64,000 nucleotides of DNA, taken from NCBI RefSeq assembly GCF_038181555.1, contig NZ_JBBWUA010000006.1:1-64000 (forward strand), given 5' to 3'. Below are positions 17,266-26,438 of this stretch, one piece after another (position 1 is the stretch's first letter; every line of letters begins with the position of its first letter). The position numbers were made by a program, and so were the translations under genes. This DNA is from Desulfitobacterium sp038181555 (GTDB lineage Bacteria; Bacillota; Desulfitobacteriia; Desulfitobacteriales; Desulfitobacteriaceae). The notes under the pieces are model-generated. The model worked only from the letters and a program-made list of their open reading frames with translations. It had not been told where the DNA came from and made no database searches.

Positions 17266-18972
17266 GTGAAAGTGGTCATCATCGGTGGCGTTGCAGCCGG
17301 CCCGAAGGTAGCTGCACGCCTGCGACGACTTTCCATAGAGGCCGAGATAACGATTATTGAAAAAGGCAAACTTGTTTCCTATGGGTCCTGTGGGTTACCT
17401 TTTTATGTGGGAAATTCAGTACCGGAAATCGACGATCTCCTGAAGACTACAGCCGGATTAATCCGTGATCCTCAGTTTTTTAAGGACCAAAAGGGAGTTA
17501 ATATTCTCACCGAGACTGAGGCTATAGCGATCGATCGCCGGCATAAAAATGTAAAGCTTCGTGATCTTACTACCGGGGAAGAAAGGGAACTGGACTATGA
17601 TTATTTAGTTCTGGCTACGGGTGCAACAGAGGTTGTACCCCCCCTACCCGGTATTGAGGCAAAGAATGTGTACACCTTGCACCATCCTGATGCTGCAGTT
17701 CAAATAAGATCACTGATCCGGGAGAAAAAGATTAAGCATGCCACAGTGATTGGAGCCGGCTTGATTGGCATTGAAACAACGGACGCCATCCTCAGTCGCC
17801 AAACCAAGGTTGCCTTATGTGAGAGCCAATCAACTGTACTTCCGAAATTACTTGATCCGGACATGGCTATTCTCCTTGAGAGTAGGATGCGCGACCGCGG
17901 CATTGATCTGCACTTAGGTTCCCCGGTGAAGGCCCTCAAAAAAGATGATGAGAATAACGTCAATCGAGTCGTGTTAGAAAATGGCGAAGTTGAAACAGAG
18001 CTTGTCGTCATAGCCGTGGGGGTCAGACCAGAAGTCAGCCTAGCCAGACAGGCCGGTCTCACTATCGGCGTGACTGGAGGCATACAGGTCAATCAGTACC
18101 TGCAAACGGACGACCCTTATATCTTTGCCGGTGGGGACTGTGCTGAGCAGATTCATCATGTGACAGGTGGCAAAGCCTACGTACCCTTAGCTTCCACAGC
18201 GAATAAACAAGGCCGAGTCATTGCCGACAATATCGCAGGACGCAAGACAGAGTTTCCGGCGATTTGTGGGACCTCTGTCCTGCAAGCCTTTGATTTGAAT
18301 ATCGGTCGGACAGGACTAGGGGAATTGGAAGCAAGGCAACTGGGCTACGACGTGATGACAAGCTTAAGCACCGGATTGGATGCTACACACTACTATCCGG
18401 TTCATGATTCCGTCACCATCAAGCTTATTGCTGAGGAGTCTACGGGACGCTTACTGGGAGCTCAAGTCTGTGGTCAGGGGGAAAGCATCAAGCGCCTAGA
18501 CGTCTTAGCCACGATCCTTCACTTTAATGGCACGGTGAGTGATATTAGCAACTTGGATTTAGGCTATGCACCCCCCTTCGCCACAGCGATTGATGTGCTT
18601 ATTCATGCGGCAAATACTTTTGAAAACAAGCAGCTGGGATTGGTCAAAACCATCACCCCCCTTGAACTCTTAGAGCGAGTTAAACAAGGAGAACAATTCC
18701 ACCTAGTTGATGTTCGCGAGGATGAGGAAGTCAAGGCGACTCCTTTTACAGGCTCTAATCTGAGGGAGATCCCCTTAGGAGAACTTAGAAATCGCTACCA
18801 AGAAATCCCCAAGGGAGGCGATGTGATTTCTGTATGTCAGCTCGGCATTAGAAGTTACGAGGCGGCATGCTTTCTTAAGGAAAAAGGCTTTAAGGATGTG
18901 AGTTTTCTGGAGGGGGGGATGTCTATTTGGGAAGCTCTACGCTACCAATTGCTTGAGTACATTGTTCAATAA
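17266..18972 (+). CDS. CoA-disulfide reductase / NADH:persulfide reductase with C-terminal rhodanese domain
   Basis: A 568-residue two-domain flavoprotein. Residues 1-450 are a pyridine-nucleotide-disulfide oxidoreductase with the FAD motif VVIIGGVAAGPKVAARLR and the single active cysteine C42 in SYGSCGLPFYVGN, as in CoADR and Npsr. Residues 470-560 are a rhodanese domain with the active cysteine at about 523 in SVCQLGIRSY. Such fusions reduce CoA persulfide or polysulfide with NAD(P)H and release sulfide. It follows the DsrMK-like pair by 38 bases and probably shares its transcript. Confidence 0.88.
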   Translation: MKVVIIGGVAAGPKVAARLRRLSIEAEITIIEKGKLVSYGSCGLPFYVGNSVPEIDDLLKTTAGLIRDPQFFKDQKGVNILTETEAIAIDRRHKNVKLRDLTTGEERELDYDYLVLATGATEVVPPLPGIEAKNVYTLHHPDAAVQIRSLIREKKIKHATVIGAGLIGIETTDAILSRQTKVALCESQSTVLPKLLDPDMAILLESRMRDRGIDLHLGSPVKALKKDDENNVNRVVLENGEVETELVVIAVGVRPEVSLARQAGLTIGVTGGIQVNQYLQTDDPYIFAGGDCAEQIHHVTGGKAYVPLASTANKQGRVIADNIAGRKTEFPAICGTSVLQAFDLNIGRTGLGELEARQLGYDVMTSLSTGLDATHYYPVHDSVTIKLIAEESTGRLLGAQVCGQGESIKRLDVLATILHFNGTVSDISNLDLGYAPPFATAIDVLIHAANTFENKQLGLVKTITPLELLERVKQGEQFHLVDVREDEEVKATPFTGSNLREIPLGELRNRYQEIPKGGDVISVCQLGIRSYEAACFLKEKGFKDVSFLEGGMSIWEALRYQLLEYIVQ

Positions 18973-19099
18973 TATACAATGAGGATTTTGAATCGTGCGA
19001 TTGCAATTATGTATTGTACACTACAAGTAAATTATAGTTAAATAGAGTCAGATAGTGTAAGTTCACACAAGGGTAATCTATTAAAGGTGGTGAGGGAAG

Positions 19100-19288
19100 A
19101 TGTATATAGTTGCTGTTGATCCAGATACATGTTCAGGTTGCGATGCGTGTGCAGATAGCTGTCCAGCACACCTTCTCAAATTCGTTGATGGCAAGACCGA
19201 AGTTGTCGGTGATGAGACAGAATGTATGGGTTGTGAAAGTTGTATTACCATATGCCCAACAGGTGCAGTTTCGATAACCGAAATGTAA
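19100..19288 (+). CDS. 2[4Fe-4S] ferredoxin
   Basis: A 62-residue ferredoxin with two clusters: CSGCDACADSCP (about 11-22) and CMGCESCITICP (about 41-52). It precedes dsrA by 32 bases and is likely the first gene of the dsr operon and an electron carrier for sulfite reduction. The initiation site is AAAGGTGGTGAGG. Confidence 0.85.
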   Translation: MYIVAVDPDTCSGCDACADSCPAHLLKFVDGKTEVVGDETECMGCESCITICPTGAVSITEM

Positions 19289-19320
19289 AAATCTAAAATC
19301 TTTGTATTGGAGGTAAGGTC

Positions 19321-20511
19321 ATGGCTGATAAGAAAACCCCTCAATTGGACGAGTTACAAAATGGACAATGGCCCAGCTTTGTAACAGAAATTAAAAGAGC
19401 CGCCGTGAAGAATGAAGCCTCGAAGGATCTTCTTCACCTCTTGGAAAGATCCTACGAGGAAAAGCGCGGACACTGGAAACATGGTGGTATCGTCGGTGTA
19501 AAAGGATATGGTGGCGGCGTTATTGGTCGTTACACCGACCTGCCCGAAGATTATCCTCATTTGCAAGCATTCCATACCGTGCGGATTAACGCACCCAGTG
19601 GTTGGTTCTACAGCACAGACTCCTTGCGTAAAATCTGCGATATCTGGGAAAAACGTGGTAGCGGACTCATGAACCTCCACGGAGCAACCGGTGACGCAAT
19701 CTTACTAGGAACCACTACCGATCAGCTCCAACCCATCTTTGATGAGTTAAGTGAAGAAGGATTTGACCTTGGTGGCTCAGGATCAGACTTAAGATCCCCC
19801 AGCTGCTGTGTAGGACCTGCACGTTGCGAGCATGCCTGCTATGATACCTTAGAAGCTTGCTACAACATCACCAACGCCTTCCAAGATGAGTTGCATCGCC
19901 CCATGTGGCCCTATAAATCTAAGATTAAATTTTCTGGTTGCGCTAATGATTGTACCGCTTCCATCGCACGTGCAGACTGCGCGGTTATCGGAACTTGGAG
20001 AGATTCCCTCATCATTGATCCGGAAGAAGTCAAAAAGTATGCAGCCAGTGGCATGAATATCCAACATGTTTGTGACGGTTGTCCTACTGATGCATTGAAG
20101 TACAATGCCGAAACCCAGGAACTAAGTGTAATCGCTAAAGATTGTTCCCGTTGTATGCATTGCATCAACAGAATGCCAAAAGCTATTACTCCTGGCAAAG
20201 ACAGAGGAGCTACCATTCTGATCGGTGGTAAATCCACCATCGTTCAATCAGCCTTCATGGGTTGGGTCATCGTTCCTTTCATGAAAATGGAAGAAGCAGA
20301 CGATTTCGAAGAGTTCAAAGATGTAATCACCCGCATCTGGGAGTGGTGGGATGAAAATGGTAAGACACGTGAGAGAATTGGGGAAACCATTTATCGTCTT
20401 GGCATGAGCAAATTCCTCACCGAAGTTGGCTTGCCTGCAGTACCTCAAATGGTCTATCGTCCACGTGCTAACCCTTATGTCTTCTGGCCTGAAGACGAAA
20501 TCAAAAAATAA
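19321..20511 (+). CDS. dsrA: Dissimilatory sulfite reductase alpha subunit
   Basis: A 396-residue DsrA. It holds the siroheme/4Fe-4S ligands in SCCVGPARCEHACYD and FSGCANDCTASIARADCAVIG, and an inserted ferredoxin domain with CDGCPTDALKY and CSRCMHCINRMPKA. With DsrB it forms the cytoplasmic A2B2 reductase that takes sulfite to a DsrC-bound trisulfide. RBS GGAGGT lies before the ATG. It is 26 bases from dsrB. Length matches the family. Confidence 0.95.
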   Translation: MADKKTPQLDELQNGQWPSFVTEIKRAAVKNEASKDLLHLLERSYEEKRGHWKHGGIVGVKGYGGGVIGRYTDLPEDYPHLQAFHTVRINAPSGWFYSTDSLRKICDIWEKRGSGLMNLHGATGDAILLGTTTDQLQPIFDELSEEGFDLGGSGSDLRSPSCCVGPARCEHACYDTLEACYNITNAFQDELHRPMWPYKSKIKFSGCANDCTASIARADCAVIGTWRDSLIIDPEEVKKYAASGMNIQHVCDGCPTDALKYNAETQELSVIAKDCSRCMHCINRMPKAITPGKDRGATILIGGKSTIVQSAFMGWVIVPFMKMEEADDFEEFKDVITRIWEWWDENGKTRERIGETIYRLGMSKFLTEVGLPAVPQMVYRPRANPYVFWPEDEIKK

Positions 20512-20536
20512 AATAATCAGATAGAGGTGAATAATA

Positions 20537-21598
20537 ATGGCTATATTAGATCAGGGACCTCTCAATTATAAAGAGAACATTCCACCGATTATCGTCGATA
20601 ATTATGGAAAATGGCGTTACCATGAAAACCCTAAAGCGGGTGTTTTAAAACACGTTTCCGAAACCGGTGCAGAGCTCTATAGTATTCGCGTAGGTTCTCC
20701 TCGTCTTGTCAGTATCGATTTTGTTCGTGATATCTGCAAACTAGCTGATGAATATTGCGATGGCTATCTTCGTTTCACAACTCGTCATAATGTCGAATTT
20801 CTAGTATCTGATGCTGCTAAGGTTGAGCCTCTTATCGCCGCCCTCGGTGCTATAGGTCTGCCTGTCGGTGGTACCGGTGCTTCCATCAGCAACATCGTTC
20901 ATACTCAAGGTTGGGTTCACTGCCATACCCCGGCTACCGATGCTTCCGGCGTCGTGAAAGCCGTCATGGACGATCTCTATGAATACTTTGTCGATATGAA
21001 ACTGCCAGCCCAATTAAAAATGAGCCTCGCTTGCTGCCTTAACATGTGCGGAGCTGCTCACTGCAGTGACTTGGCGATCGTTGGCGTTCACAGAACACCT
21101 CCCCGTATCGATCATGAAAAAATTCGTAAAGGCACAGAGATTCCTAGTCTCGTAGCTTGTTGCCCCACTGGCGCTATTCGTCCGAACCCTAAAGAGAAGA
21201 GCGTTCTTGTTAACGAGGCAAAATGTATGTATTGCGGAAACTGCTATACCATGAACCCAGGAATGGAAATCATCGATCCTCAAAATGACGGTATTGCCAT
21301 TCTTGTTGGTGGTAAAGTAGCTAATGCACGTACGAATCCTATGTTCTCCCGGATGGTCATTCCTTTCATCGAAAACAACCCACCTCGTTGGCCGGAAGTT
21401 ACTAGCGCAGTCCGCAACATCGTTGAGACTTGGGCTGCCAATGCACGCAAAGGTGAAAAGATGGGCGAATGGATTGAAAGAATCGGTTGGGAGAGATTCT
21501 TTACTTTAACTGGTATTGAGTTCTCCGATAAACTTATCGATGATTTTATCTTCTCCAGAGAAACCTTCCGCACCGGAGCTGCTTTCAAATACGAGTAG
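20537..21598 (+). CDS. dsrB: Dissimilatory sulfite reductase beta subunit
   Basis: A 353-residue DsrB. The siroheme-side cysteines are in LACCLNMCGAAHCSDLAIVG and the ferredoxin cluster is in ACCPTGAIRPNP with CMYCGNCYTMNP. It pairs with DsrA; the active siroheme lies at the interface with DsrB ligands. The ATG at 20537 follows AGAGGTG. All expected domains are present and there is no truncation. Confidence 0.95.
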   Translation: MAILDQGPLNYKENIPPIIVDNYGKWRYHENPKAGVLKHVSETGAELYSIRVGSPRLVSIDFVRDICKLADEYCDGYLRFTTRHNVEFLVSDAAKVEPLIAALGAIGLPVGGTGASISNIVHTQGWVHCHTPATDASGVVKAVMDDLYEYFVDMKLPAQLKMSLACCLNMCGAAHCSDLAIVGVHRTPPRIDHEKIRKGTEIPSLVACCPTGAIRPNPKEKSVLVNEAKCMYCGNCYTMNPGMEIIDPQNDGIAILVGGKVANARTNPMFSRMVIPFIENNPPRWPEVTSAVRNIVETWAANARKGEKMGEWIERIGWERFFTLTGIEFSDKLIDDFIFSRETFRTGAAFKYE

Positions 21599-21656
21599 GC
21601 TCGATAAACTCATTGTGATGTAATAAATTTTAAATAAATTATAGGGGGAATAGGAT

Positions 21657-21878
21657 ATGCAAAAAGGAGCTGCCGACCCCGTTATCAAAGAAAAGGTCTT
21701 AGCCTACTTAGATACCGTCGAGAAGGCAAAAAGCAAAGAGATTGCAGCGGCAATCGGTGAAAAGAAATCCGACGTCGATAATGCGGTCAAAGAGCTTGCC
21801 ATGGAGGATTTGGTTGAATATCTTTACATCACCACTACCTTCGTTGCCCTCAAAGGCAAAGTCAAAGAGCCAAGCTAA
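21657..21878 (+). CDS. dsrD: DsrD, allosteric partner of sulfite reductase
   Basis: A 73-residue winged-helix protein. DsrD is known to stimulate sulfite reduction by DsrAB and is a marker for reductive (not oxidative) Dsr pathways. The block KVLAYLDTVEKAKSKEIAAAIGEKKSDVDNAVKELAMEDLVEY, described here as positions about 9-51, is characteristic. It lies 58 bases after dsrB. Confidence 0.88.
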   Translation: MQKGAADPVIKEKVLAYLDTVEKAKSKEIAAAIGEKKSDVDNAVKELAMEDLVEYLYITTTFVALKGKVKEPS

Positions 21879-21906
21879 ACCTTGCCGGACAAAACACACA
21901 ACGGAT

Positions 21907-21937
21907 CCCGATGCAGGAGTACTCCTCCTGCATCGGG
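21907..21937 (+). terminator. Hairpin inside the dsr operon
   Basis: CCCGATGCAGGAG and CTCCTGCATCGGG pair perfectly over 13 bases with a 5-base loop. It is not followed by a T-run, so partial termination, pausing or protection of the upstream dsrABD RNA is likelier than a full stop. Confidence 0.55.
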
Positions 21938-21977
21938 GAAACTCCTTCTCATAATAAATATCAAGGAGTTGGCTTAA

Positions 21978-22580
21978 ATGGACAAAGCCTTAAGAAGTCT
22001 CCTCACAGAAAAAAAGTCAAATATCATCCGAAAATGGCAACATGAGATTGTAAATAGCTATCCCAAAGACACGGCAAGATTCTTAAAGGAACAAAATGAT
22101 GTATTTGCCAACCCGGTAGGGAATACCATGACCCTTGGCATTGAACAAACCTTTACAGCGCTGCTTCAAGATGATGAATCCATTGAAGTGCATTCATTTC
22201 TGAAGGATATCCTTAAGGTACGAGCTGTACAGACCTTTACCCCTTCACAGGCTGTAAATTTTGTTTTCTTATTAAAAAAGATAATTCGAGAAGAACTGGG
22301 CAAGGCGGCTGAGGATGAACACATCTCTAAAGCCCTGCTAGAGCTTGATGTTGAAATTGACCAGTTGGCACTCGCTTCTTTTGATATATATTCCGCATGT
22401 CGCGATAAGCTAGCGGACTTAAAAACTATGGAACTAAGAAATATGACCTATCGGCTATTGCAGCAAGCCAATTTGGTGACGGAGCGTCCCGATATTGACA
22501 CCTCCGAGCTAAAAGCACCAGAAGGCAGCGCATACGAGCAGTTTGTGGTCAAAACCAAGAGAAAAGAGGGTGTAAAGTGA
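21978..22580 (+). CDS. RsbRD N-terminal-domain-like protein of the dsr operon
   Basis: A 200-residue soluble, helical protein that fits the RsbRD_N type (globin-like sensor half of stressosome proteins), starting LRSLLTEKKSNIIRKWQHEI. It has no STAS domain. Its stop overlaps the GTG start of dsrM, so it is translationally coupled to the DsrMKJOP complex. Similar small genes precede dsrM in other sulfate reducers, and it may correspond to the protein named DsrT in green sulfur bacteria. That equivalence is not established here. Function unknown. Confidence 0.65.
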   Translation: MDKALRSLLTEKKSNIIRKWQHEIVNSYPKDTARFLKEQNDVFANPVGNTMTLGIEQTFTALLQDDESIEVHSFLKDILKVRAVQTFTPSQAVNFVFLLKKIIREELGKAAEDEHISKALLELDVEIDQLALASFDIYSACRDKLADLKTMELRNMTYRLLQQANLVTERPDIDTSELKAPEGSAYEQFVVKTKRKEGVK

Positions 22581-23578
22581 AAGCCTTATTTTCTTTAATC
22601 GCTTTCTCAATACTGATATTGATCCCATTGGTTGGTGTGGAATTTGCTAATTTACAGTTCCTATTCGGCATTATTCTTCCATATCTAGCCCTCGCCGCTT
22701 TCTTAGCGGGATTCATTTATCGAATTATGGGTTGGGCACGTTCTCCAGTACCTTTTAGAATTCCAACCACCATTGGTCAAGAGAAATCCTTTGATTGGAT
22801 TAAACAGAATAAGATTGAAAACCCTACCACGAACTGGGGGGTCATCGTCAGAATGGCCTTGGAAGTTTTGTTCTTCCGCTCCCTGTTCAGAAATTCCAAG
22901 ACTGAGCTTAGAAATGGTGAGAATGGTCCAAAGGTTGCTTATGGATCGAGCAAATGGCTCTGGCTCTTCGGTCTTTTGTTTCACTGGTCTTTGCTGATCA
23001 TTTTGATTCGTCATTTGAGATTATTTTTGGAGCCAGTTCCAGCCTTCGTAAGTTCTCTCGATCAGCTGGATAGCTTCTTCCAGATTGGCTTGCCGGCTCT
23101 TTATATCACCGATATGTTTATTGTCTTGGCCCTAACCTATCTCTTCTTGCGGAGAGTTGTTGTGCCACAAATAAAGTACATCAGTTTAGCTGCGGACTAC
23201 TTCCCTCTCTTTATGCTGATGGGAATTGCCGGTACCGGAATGCTTATGCGCTATATTTACAGAGTAGATATCGCCACAATCAAGGAATTTACCGTCGGTT
23301 TACTTACCTTTACCCCTCATATTCCTGAGGGAATCGGCACCATCTTCTATGTGCATTTATTCTTAGTCAGTTGCTTATTCGCTTACTTCCCATTAAGTAA
23401 GCTGATGCATATGGGAGGAATCTTCATGAATCCTACCCGAAATATGAAGGCTAACAATCGTATGGTCAGACATATCAATCCCTGGAACTATCCTGTTGCA
23501 GTCCATACCTACGAAGAGTATGAAGATGATTTTAGAGAAAAAATGATAAAGGCGGGTATACCGGTAGAAAAGGAGTGA
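22577..23578 (+). CDS. dsrM: DsrM, cytochrome b membrane subunit of DsrMKJOP
   Basis: A 333-residue protein with about six transmembrane segments of the NarI/HdrE type. It oxidises menaquinol and sends electrons to DsrK. Histidines in LLFHWSLLIILIRHLRLF and FYVHLFLVSCLF are candidate heme b ligands. Starts with GTG overlapping the previous stop. The full subunit set J, O, P follows, which distinguishes it from the copy at 14669. Confidence 0.9.
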   Translation: MKALFSLIAFSILILIPLVGVEFANLQFLFGIILPYLALAAFLAGFIYRIMGWARSPVPFRIPTTIGQEKSFDWIKQNKIENPTTNWGVIVRMALEVLFFRSLFRNSKTELRNGENGPKVAYGSSKWLWLFGLLFHWSLLIILIRHLRLFLEPVPAFVSSLDQLDSFFQIGLPALYITDMFIVLALTYLFLRRVVVPQIKYISLAADYFPLFMLMGIAGTGMLMRYIYRVDIATIKEFTVGLLTFTPHIPEGIGTIFYVHLFLVSCLFAYFPLSKLMHMGGIFMNPTRNMKANNRMVRHINPWNYPVAVHTYEEYEDDFREKMIKAGIPVEKE

Positions 23579-23588
23579 GGTGAGACAG

Positions 23589-25211
23589 ATGGCAAAATTT
23601 AAACTACCTAGTGCCGAAGAACTAGCAAATATTGATTATACACCAAGCTCCACAGAATGGTTCGATACCCCTACAACCTTTGAACCGGGTACCTTCTGCT
23701 GGGGTGCAAAAGGAAAGGACTTAGAAATCGTAGGCTTTCCTAATGCTCGGGATTGGTCTCCGGTCGATGAAGATTGGCAGCTTCCGGAGAATTGGCAGAC
23801 GACGATCATCGAAGGAATCGGTGAGAGACTGAACAAATATCGTTCATTCAAGATCATGATGGACATCTGTGTTCGTTGCGGAGCCTGTGCGGATAAATGC
23901 CATTTCTATATTGGTACAGGAGATCCCAAAAATATGCCTGTGCTCAGAGCGGAATTAATTCGTTCAGTCTATCGCAGGTACTTTACCAAATCAGGTAAGT
24001 TCTTGGGACGCTTGGCAGGCGCGCGAGATCTAACCCCGGAAGTCATCAAGGAATGGTGGTATTACTTCTATCAATGTACAGAATGTCGTCGTTGCTCGGT
24101 CTTTTGTCCTTATGGAATTGACCAAGCAGAGATTACCATCATCGGTCGCGAATTACTCAACCTTCTAGGGCTGAATATCCATTGGATTTCTAATCCTGTG
24201 GCGAACTGTTACATGAAGGGTAACCACTTAGGCTTAGAACCCCATGCCATCACCGGCAATATTGAAATGATGTGTGATGACATTGAAGACATCACCGGCA
24301 TTCGTATCGAGCCGAGCTTTAACCGTAAAGGCGCGGAGATCCTCTTCGTCACTCCCTCCGGGGACTTGATGGGGGACCCAGGTATCTATACCTGTATGGG
24401 CTATCTCATGCTCTTCCACGAATTAGGTCTTGATTATACTTGGAGCACCTATGCCTCGGAAGGTGGAAACTTTGGCTTCTTTACCTCCAATGAGATGGCT
24501 AAACGCTTGAATTCTAAGATTTATGCAGAAGCAAAACGCTTAGGCGTTAAATATATCATCGGTGGCGAATGCGGCCATATGTGGCGGGTCATCAATCAGT
24601 ACATGGGTACATGGCAGGAACCAGCTGATTTCCTTGAAGTTCCTGTATCACCGATCACCGGAACTCGCTTTGAAAATGCTGCTTCCACCAAGATGATTCA
24701 TATCGCAGAATTTACTGCGGATTTGATAAAACATGGCAAGCTAAAACTTGATCCTTCCCGCAACGATCACCTCAAGGTAACGTATCACGATTCTTGCAAT
24801 ACCTCCCGCGGCATGGGACTGCTGGAAGAGCCTCGTTATATCATCAAAAACGTGTGCAATAACTTCTACGAGATGCCGGAAAATACGATCCGCGAAAAAA
24901 CCTTCTGCTGTGGCGGCGGTTCCGGACTGAATGCCTCGGAGAACATGGCAGAGCGTATGACAGGTGGTTTCGCTCGAGCAAATGCCGTAAAGCATGTTCA
25001 GGACAAATATGGGGTCAACATGTTAGCTAACATCTGCGCAGTGGACAGAGCTTCTTTCCCAGCACTTATGGATTACTGGACACCTGGCGTAGGAGTTACT
25101 GGAGTTCATGAACTGGTAGCCAATGCCCTAGTCATGACAGGTGAAAAGGAAAGAACAACGGATCTGCGCGGCGAAGATTTACCCGAAAAGGGGGTAACGT
25201 CCGATGAGTAA
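23589..25211 (+). CDS. dsrK: DsrK, HdrD-like catalytic subunit of DsrMKJOP
   Basis: A 540-residue protein with CVRCGACADKCH and CTECRRCSVFCP binding two 4Fe-4S clusters and a C-terminal CCG domain with FCCGGGSGLNASE for the noncubane cluster. DsrK is thought to reduce the DsrC trisulfide. ATG at 23589 is chosen over GTG at 23580 because of the upstream AAAAGGAGTGAGG. The 3' end overlaps dsrJ by 8 bases. Confidence 0.93.
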   Translation: MAKFKLPSAEELANIDYTPSSTEWFDTPTTFEPGTFCWGAKGKDLEIVGFPNARDWSPVDEDWQLPENWQTTIIEGIGERLNKYRSFKIMMDICVRCGACADKCHFYIGTGDPKNMPVLRAELIRSVYRRYFTKSGKFLGRLAGARDLTPEVIKEWWYYFYQCTECRRCSVFCPYGIDQAEITIIGRELLNLLGLNIHWISNPVANCYMKGNHLGLEPHAITGNIEMMCDDIEDITGIRIEPSFNRKGAEILFVTPSGDLMGDPGIYTCMGYLMLFHELGLDYTWSTYASEGGNFGFFTSNEMAKRLNSKIYAEAKRLGVKYIIGGECGHMWRVINQYMGTWQEPADFLEVPVSPITGTRFENAASTKMIHIAEFTADLIKHGKLKLDPSRNDHLKVTYHDSCNTSRGMGLLEEPRYIIKNVCNNFYEMPENTIREKTFCCGGGSGLNASENMAERMTGGFARANAVKHVQDKYGVNMLANICAVDRASFPALMDYWTPGVGVTGVHELVANALVMTGEKERTTDLRGEDLPEKGVTSDE

Positions 25212-25647
25212 AGGCGGCAAAACAATCGGTGGCCTTCTGATCTTTTTGGTTATCGCCATCATGCCCTTCCTTTATAACATGGGAAAGGCAGATGCCAAGC
25301 CTGTGATTGATACGGATACTCCTAAAATCCAAGAATTAGGCGCAACCGAATGTATCGAATCTACAGAATACATGAGAGAAAATCATATGCAGCTCTTGCT
25401 GGAATGGCGAGATTCTGTGGTTCGTGATGGCAAAACAACCTACATCAATAGCCAAGGAAAAGAGTTTGAGATGAGTCTCCAAGAATCTTGCTTGAGCTGT
25501 CATAACGACACGCCCCAAACAGTCTACTATACCGCTGAAACTGCTAATCAAGGCGATAACCAGTTCTGCTACTCTTGCCATGATTATGCATCCGTGGAAC
25601 CTGACTGTTGGAGTTGCCATGCTGGGCCAAGGGAGGCAGTGAAATGA
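25204..25647 (+). CDS. dsrJ: DsrJ, triheme cytochrome c
   Basis: A 147-residue protein with an N-terminal membrane anchor (about 8-26) and three CxxCH heme motifs: CLSCH, CYSCH and CWSCH. In other Dsr systems one heme has unusual His/Cys ligation. It acts on the outer face of the membrane as part of DsrMKJOP. Overlaps both neighbours (dsrK by 8 and dsrO by 4 bases). Confidence 0.92.
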   Translation: MSKGGKTIGGLLIFLVIAIMPFLYNMGKADAKPVIDTDTPKIQELGATECIESTEYMRENHMQLLLEWRDSVVRDGKTTYINSQGKEFEMSLQESCLSCHNDTPQTVYYTAETANQGDNQFCYSCHDYASVEPDCWSCHAGPREAVK

Positions 25648-26438
25648 GCATCAATCGACGGGATTTTCTGAAGAAAGCAGGAGTGATTACCGCCCTAGGA
25701 TTGGGAGGAGCGATTACTCTGGATGCCTTTGAGGTCTTAGAACCCCTCAAAGCAGCAGATTTTACTAGCCCTGAGGATCTAACCGGTAAACGTTGGGCAC
25801 TAGTCATTGATATGAGTAAGTTAACCCAGACCGATATCGACGAGGTTATCGCTAGTTGCCATGATCTTCACAATGTTCCTGATATGGGAAATCCGAAGGA
25901 TGAGATCAAGTGGATCTGGACCGATACGTATGAACATGTCTTCCCTGGTATCGAAAACCATTACTTGGATGAAACCACGGAGAAGATGCCGTTTTTAACC
26001 CTTTGTAATCATTGTGATAAACCACCCTGTGTACGGGTATGTCCTACTAAAGCTACCTTCAGACGGGAAGATGGCGTCGTCGGCATGGATATGCACCGTT
26101 GCATCGGTTGCCGCTTCTGTATGGCGGCCTGCCCCTATGGAGCGCGGAGCTTTAACTACTGGGATCCGACACCCCATATTAAGGAGATCAATCCGGACTA
26201 TCCCCGCCGTTCTAAAGGAGTCGTGGAGAAATGCAACCTTTGCATGGACCGCATCGACCAGGGCCTAGAACCTGCCTGTGTGGAAAAATCTAAAGGAGCA
26301 ATTGTCTTTGGTAACTTGTCAGATCCTGATTCCGCAGTAAGAAAGTTATTAAGTAGCAATTTTTCCATTCGCCGTAAGCCTGAACTAGGCACTCAGCCCA
26401 GCGTCTATTACTTGATCGGGGGTGAGGAGCGTGCTTGA
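25644..26438 (+). CDS. dsrO: DsrO, periplasm-facing ferredoxin subunit
   Basis: A 264-residue iron-sulfur protein with a twin-arginine signal (NRRDFLKKAG) at the start, so it is exported folded. Clusters are visible in CNHCDKPPCVRVCP, CIGCRFCMAACPYG and CNLCMDRIDQG. It starts at 25644 inside the dsrJ stop (ATGA); the longer frame from 25608 is rejected because the Tat motif sits at the proper distance from 25644. Confidence 0.92.
   Translation: MSINRRDFLKKAGVITALGLGGAITLDAFEVLEPLKAADFTSPEDLTGKRWALVIDMSKLTQTDIDEVIASCHDLHNVPDMGNPKDEIKWIWTDTYEHVFPGIENHYLDETTEKMPFLTLCNHCDKPPCVRVCPTKATFRREDGVVGMDMHRCIGCRFCMAACPYGARSFNYWDPTPHIKEINPDYPRRSKGVVEKCNLCMDRIDQGLEPACVEKSKGAIVFGNLSDPDSAVRKLLSSNFSIRRKPELGTQPSVYYLIGGEERA

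Noticed and set aside
19060..19080. CRP/FNR site before the dsr ferredoxin (GTGTAAGTTCACAC)
   Set aside because: Arms are only 4 bases and the centre does not match TGTGA-N6-TCACA well.
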